DNA of 27,370 bases from an uncultured Pelagibacteraceae bacterium (GTDB lineage Bacteria > Pseudomonadota > Alphaproteobacteria > Pelagibacterales > Pelagibacteraceae): contig CACHBY010000008.1 of the NCBI GenBank assembly GCA_902578175.1, forward strand, positions 1-27,370, in the 5' to 3' direction. Of the stretch, positions 24,352 through 27,370 are shown piece after piece (positions within the stretch are counted from its first letter, which is position 1; each line of letters starts with the position of its first letter). The notes beneath the pieces were generated by a model, which saw only the letters and a program-made list of their open reading frames with translations, ran no database searches and was not told the origin of the DNA. Position numbers and translations under genes: made by a program.

Positions 24352-25668
24352 ATGGATATAGGATCACTTTCGATAATACTTATAGTTGGATTATTATTAC
24401 TTATATCTATAGGTGTTCCGATGGGTTTTGCATCAGGTTTCATGGGTGCAGTACTAGTATTTTTATATATAGGTGAGCATGCATTAGGAATATTGCTTTC
24501 AAGATATTACTCATTAGTTGTTACTTATTCATTTTTATCTGTGCCTTTATTTATCTTTATGGCCTCCTTGCTCGAACGCTCGAACATTGCAAGAGATCTT
24601 TATGATGCTTTAAACGCTTGGTTAAGAAAAACTAGAGGTGGAGTAGGTGTAGTTACTGCAATCATGGCAACTATCATGGCTGCAATGAGCGGAATTATTG
24701 GAGGGGAAATAGTTTTATTAGGATTAATTGCACTGCCACAAATGTTGAGACTTAAATATGATCAAGACATGTCTATCGGTATCATTTGTGCATCTGGATC
24801 TTTAGGAACAATGATACCTCCATCGATTGTTTTAATTATTTATGGATTAACAACAGAGACTTCTATTACCATGTTATTCCAAGAAGCAATTGTTCCAGGT
24901 TTAATGATTTCAGGTTTAATTATTACATACATTCTTATTAGAACAAGGTTACAACCTCATTTAGCTCCATTAAGTGATGAGCCAGCTTTAACATTAAAAG
25001 AAAAAATGTCTTACCTTCCAGGTCTTCTTCCACCAATTGGAATTGTAATTATTGTATTAGGATCAATTTATTCTGGAATGACTGGTATTACTGAAGCAGC
25101 AGGAATGGGTGTTGTTGCTACTTTAATTATTATTTTTGCAAGAAAAGAACTTACATGGTTTTTATTTAAAGATGCATTAACAAGAACTTTTAAGGCATCT
25201 GGAACTATTTTGACAATTACTTTTGGTGCAACAGTTTTAGCAGGAGCTTATTCTCTTGCCGGTGGTCCAAAATATGTAGCAGAAACAATTTTAGCTTATG
25301 ATTTAAAACCAATGTATTTAATTTTCATGATGCAGATTATGTTCTTAATCATGGGAGCATTTATGGATTGGGTTGGAATTGTATTGTTAGCAATGCCAGT
25401 ATTTTTACCTATAGTGATTGCACTTGGTTTTGATCCGATTTGGTTTGGAATATTATTCTGTGTAAACATGCAAGTTTCATTTTTAAGCCCACCATTTGGG
25501 CCCGCCGCTTTCTATTTAAAATCGGTCGCTCCTCCTCATATATCTTTAACAGATATCTTTAGAGGTTTTGCACCGTTTATAGTAATTCAATTAATTGTAT
25601 TAGCATGTGTTATGTTCTTCCCTGAAGCAATGACACAAAATTTCCACGAATTTAAACCTAAACCATGA
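24352..25668 (+). CDS. TRAP transporter large permease (DctM family)
   Basis: A 438-residue, twelve-helix permease of normal DctM length. Signatures are PLFIFMASLLERSNIARDLYD, GIIGGEIVLLGLIALPQML, GSLGTMIPPSIVLIIYG, ITEAAGMGVV, and the ending FLSPPFGPAAFYLKSVAPP. It uses a sodium gradient to import the ligand carried by the binding protein. Its ATG follows the dctQ stop by one base, and its stop overlaps the next gene by 4 bases (ATGA), so the transporter and the downstream enzymes share one transcript. Confidence 0.94.
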   Translation: MDIGSLSIILIVGLLLLISIGVPMGFASGFMGAVLVFLYIGEHALGILLSRYYSLVVTYSFLSVPLFIFMASLLERSNIARDLYDALNAWLRKTRGGVGVVTAIMATIMAAMSGIIGGEIVLLGLIALPQMLRLKYDQDMSIGIICASGSLGTMIPPSIVLIIYGLTTETSITMLFQEAIVPGLMISGLIITYILIRTRLQPHLAPLSDEPALTLKEKMSYLPGLLPPIGIVIIVLGSIYSGMTGITEAAGMGVVATLIIIFARKELTWFLFKDALTRTFKASGTILTITFGATVLAGAYSLAGGPKYVAETILAYDLKPMYLIFMMQIMFLIMGAFMDWVGIVLLAMPVFLPIVIALGFDPIWFGILFCVNMQVSFLSPPFGPAAFYLKSVAPPHISLTDIFRGFAPFIVIQLIVLACVMFFPEAMTQNFHEFKPKP

Positions 25669-26534
25669 TAACAATTGGATTTATTGGAACAGGCCTAATG
25701 GGCCTTCCAATGGCTAAAAATATATTAAAATCTGGATTTAAATTAAAAGCTTTTAATCGATCAATAGAAAAAGCAGAACCACTAAAAGAGTTCGGTGCAG
25801 AAGTTTCAAAATCAATAAGTGATGTAGTTAAGGACAGTGATTTTATTATTACTATGTTAACTGATGATAGTGCAGTTGATGCAATAACTTCTAGTACAGA
25901 TTTTTTAGACAACTTAAAATCAGGCTCAACAGTTATTGATATGAGTTCTGTTAAACCAACAACAGCAACAAAATATGGGAACAGTTTAAAATCAAAAAAT
26001 ATAAATTATTTAGATGCACCAGTATCAGGAGGAACAATTGGAGCTGAAGAGGCTTCTTTAGCTATAATGGTTGGGGGAGAACAAAGTGTTTTTGATAACT
26101 CTTTTAATATTTTAAAAGCAATGGGAAATCCAACTTTGGTAGGTCCTATTGGAAGTGGACAAGTTTCAAAACTAGCAAATCAAATTGTTGTTGGGGTTAC
26201 AATAGGCGCTGTTGCTGAAGCCATAACATTGTGTGAAAAGGCTGGAGCTGACCCTAATAAATTGATTAAAGCTCTTTCAGGAGGATGGGCAGATAGCAAA
26301 ATACTTCAAACACATGGAAAAAGAATGATTGATAAAGATTTCAGTCCAAAGGGTAAGACTTACACTCATTTGAAAGACATGAATAATATTTTAGAATGCG
26401 CAAATTCTTATAATACTCATTTACCTATTTCAAATTTAGTTAAAGAAATGTATAAGACTCTAGTTGATAATGGTCATGGTAACACAGATCACAGTTCACT
26501 TTATAACGAGATTGAAAGGATAAATAAAAAATGA
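25665..26534 (+). CDS. Beta-hydroxyacid dehydrogenase (3-hydroxyisobutyrate / 2-hydroxy-3-oxopropionate reductase type)
   Basis: A 289-residue enzyme with canonical motifs: GFIGTGLMGLPMAKNIL (dinucleotide binding, residues 5-21), YLDAPVSGGTIGAEEASLAIMVGG (substrate loop, whose key residues are DAPVSGG and GA), and the catalytic K in GSGQVSKLANQI. The C-terminal domain carries KD...IL....... as usual. GarR/GlxR-type members reduce tartronate semialdehyde to glycerate; others oxidise 3-hydroxyisobutyrate. It overlaps dctM by 4 bases on its left and the SDR by 4 bases on its right (both ATGA). It has a more canonical loop than the copy at 16528, so the two are not simple duplicates. Confidence 0.9.
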   Translation: MITIGFIGTGLMGLPMAKNILKSGFKLKAFNRSIEKAEPLKEFGAEVSKSISDVVKDSDFIITMLTDDSAVDAITSSTDFLDNLKSGSTVIDMSSVKPTTATKYGNSLKSKNINYLDAPVSGGTIGAEEASLAIMVGGEQSVFDNSFNILKAMGNPTLVGPIGSGQVSKLANQIVVGVTIGAVAEAITLCEKAGADPNKLIKALSGGWADSKILQTHGKRMIDKDFSPKGKTYTHLKDMNNILECANSYNTHLPISNLVKEMYKTLVDNGHGNTDHSSLYNEIERINKK

Positions 26535-27274
26535 GCGGAAGACTTAATGGGAAACAAATTGTTGTAACAGCAGCAGGTCAAGGAATTGGAAAAGCAACAG
26601 CAATTGCATTTCATAAAGAGGGAGCTCACGTAACGGCAACTGATTTAAATGATAAAACTTTAGCTGATTTAAATAAAGAATATCCTGAGATAAAAGTGCA
26701 AAAATTAGACTCCACAGATAACAATGCAATATTAGAGTTTACTAAAACTCTTGATAAGGTAGATGTTTTGTTTAATGCTGTTGGTTTTGTTCATCATGGA
26801 ACAATATTAGAATGTGACGAAAAAGATTGGGATTTTTCTTCTAATGTAAACGTTAAGTCGATGTACTTTATGTGCAAAGCTATTTTACCTTTAATGATCA
26901 AACAAAATGGTGGAAGTATTATTAATATATCTTCATGTGCATCAAGTTTTAAAGGTTTTCCAAATAGATTTGTTTATGGAACAACAAAGGGAGCAGTTAT
27001 TGGTTTAACAAAAGCGATTGCAGCAGATTTTGTTAAACAAAATATCAGATGTAATTCAATTGCACCTGGAACAGTATTTTCACCTTCTTGGCAAGATAGA
27101 GTAAACCAGAGCCCAGATCCAGTTCAGGCAAAAAAAGATTTTATAGCAAGACAACCCATGGGAAGACTAGGTACAGCAGAAGAGATTGCTGCAGTTGCAG
27201 TTTATCTAGCAAGTGATGATGCAACATTTACAACAGGAAGTACAATTCATGTTGATGGCGGAATTTCAATATAA
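26531..27274 (+). CDS. SDR dehydrogenase resembling 2-keto-3-deoxy-L-fuconate dehydrogenase
   Basis: A 247-residue classical short-chain dehydrogenase. The cofactor motif T13AAGQGIG20 departs from TG...G.G by an alanine. D37-38 (ATDLND) suggests NAD preference. NAVG replaces NAAG, serines lie in NISSCASS, and the catalytic pair is Y149-K153 in VYGTTKGA. The stretch FNAVGFVHHGTILECDEKDWD and the ending MGRLGTAEEIAAVAVYLASD match my memory of the group holding 2-keto-3-deoxy-L-fuconate dehydrogenase and human DHRS6/BDH2. Such enzymes oxidise the C4 hydroxyl of 2-keto-3-deoxy acids. The FAH-family gene that starts 21 bases later supports this reading. Substrate is inferred. Confidence 0.85.
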   Translation: MSGRLNGKQIVVTAAGQGIGKATAIAFHKEGAHVTATDLNDKTLADLNKEYPEIKVQKLDSTDNNAILEFTKTLDKVDVLFNAVGFVHHGTILECDEKDWDFSSNVNVKSMYFMCKAILPLMIKQNGGSIINISSCASSFKGFPNRFVYGTTKGAVIGLTKAIAADFVKQNIRCNSIAPGTVFSPSWQDRVNQSPDPVQAKKDFIARQPMGRLGTAEEIAAVAVYLASDDATFTTGSTIHVDGGISI

Positions 27275-27295
27275 TTTAATAACAAAAGGACAATT

Positions 27296-27370
27296 ATGAA
27301 ATTATTAAGAGTAGGTCAAAAAGGACAAGAAAAACCAGGTGTTTTAGATAAAGATGGTAAAATTAGAGAT
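27296..27370 (+). CDS. Fumarylacetoacetate hydrolase-family enzyme, 3'-truncated by the window edge
   Basis: Only the first 25 codons are in the window. MKLLRVGQKGQEKPGVLD and DKDGKIRD match the N-terminus of FAH-family proteins of the 2,4-diketo-3-deoxy-L-fuconate hydrolase / ureidoglycolate lyase group (pattern MKLLR.G..G.EKP...D..G..RDL). AAAAGGA at 27284-27290 is a good ribosome-binding site 5 bases before the ATG. It follows the SDR by 21 bases and is open to the last base. In the L-fucose and related non-phosphorylative routes, such an enzyme cleaves the diketo acid to pyruvate and a 2-hydroxy acid. The call rests on a short N-terminus plus context. Confidence 0.7.
   Translation, partial: MKLLRVGQKGQEKPGVLDKDGKIRD

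Noticed and set aside
1..27370. CRISPR array, insertion sequence, prophage or defence system
   Set aside because: No regularly spaced repeats, transposase, integrase, phage or nuclease genes were found in any frame; the unusual parts are metabolic and regulatory.

Overview
The window looks like a piece of a SAR11 (Candidatus Pelagibacter-type) alphaproteobacterial genome. The evidence is a very A+T-rich sequence with A/T-ending codons, coding density above 95 percent, gene joints of the TAATG and ATGA type, and typical content: dimethylglycine oxidation, ETF, AcuI, an iron(III) ABC importer and a TRAP transporter. No rRNA, tRNA, CRISPR, insertion sequence or prophage gene was seen. The organism call is inferred from gene content and style, not from a marker gene.

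Layout. (A) 2-5029, plus strand: the 3' two thirds of a dimethylglycine/sarcosine dehydrogenase, then etfB, etfA and ETF-ubiquinone oxidoreductase, a physical electron route from N-methyl amino acids to ubiquinone. (B) 5031-5872, minus: hisI and a DUF2237 gene. (C) 5950-8453, plus: folE, an AcuI-type acryloyl-CoA reductase and a LysR regulator whose start overlaps the acuI stop. (D) 8506-13575, plus: a double Fur-like dyad, an iron(III) binding protein, a small cysteine-motif protein, an intergenic hairpin whose loop matches the next ribosome-binding region, a fused iron permease, its ATPase, and azlC/azlD. (E) 13568-16292: a persulfide-dioxygenase-like hydrolase, a DUF4396 membrane protein, cytochrome b561 and cytochrome c' whose opposed start codons share one ATGCAT, an unknown acidic protein and a strong terminator. 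(F) 16293-16527: a short gene-free stretch with a repeated 17-mer. (G) 16528-19781, minus: a UxaA/GarD-type dehydratase, a DMT permease and a beta-hydroxyacid dehydrogenase. (H) 19828 to the end, plus: an IlvD/Edd sugar-acid dehydratase, a D-2-hydroxyacid dehydrogenase, a DctPQM TRAP transporter, a second beta-hydroxyacid dehydrogenase, an SDR dehydrogenase and the start of a fumarylacetoacetate-hydrolase-family gene.

Regions G and H together look like a sugar-acid catabolic island. The TRAP system would import an aldonate or deoxy-aldonate. The IlvD-type enzyme would dehydrate it to a 2-keto-3-deoxy acid, the SDR would oxidise that to a 2,4-diketo acid, and the FAH-family enzyme would cleave it to pyruvate plus a 2-hydroxy acid (lactate or glycolate), which the D-2-hydroxyacid dehydrogenase could use. 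The divergent UxaA arm suggests a second substrate or a second stereoisomer. This is the most interesting metabolic reading. The iron operon leader and intergenic RNA elements are the most interesting regulatory signals.
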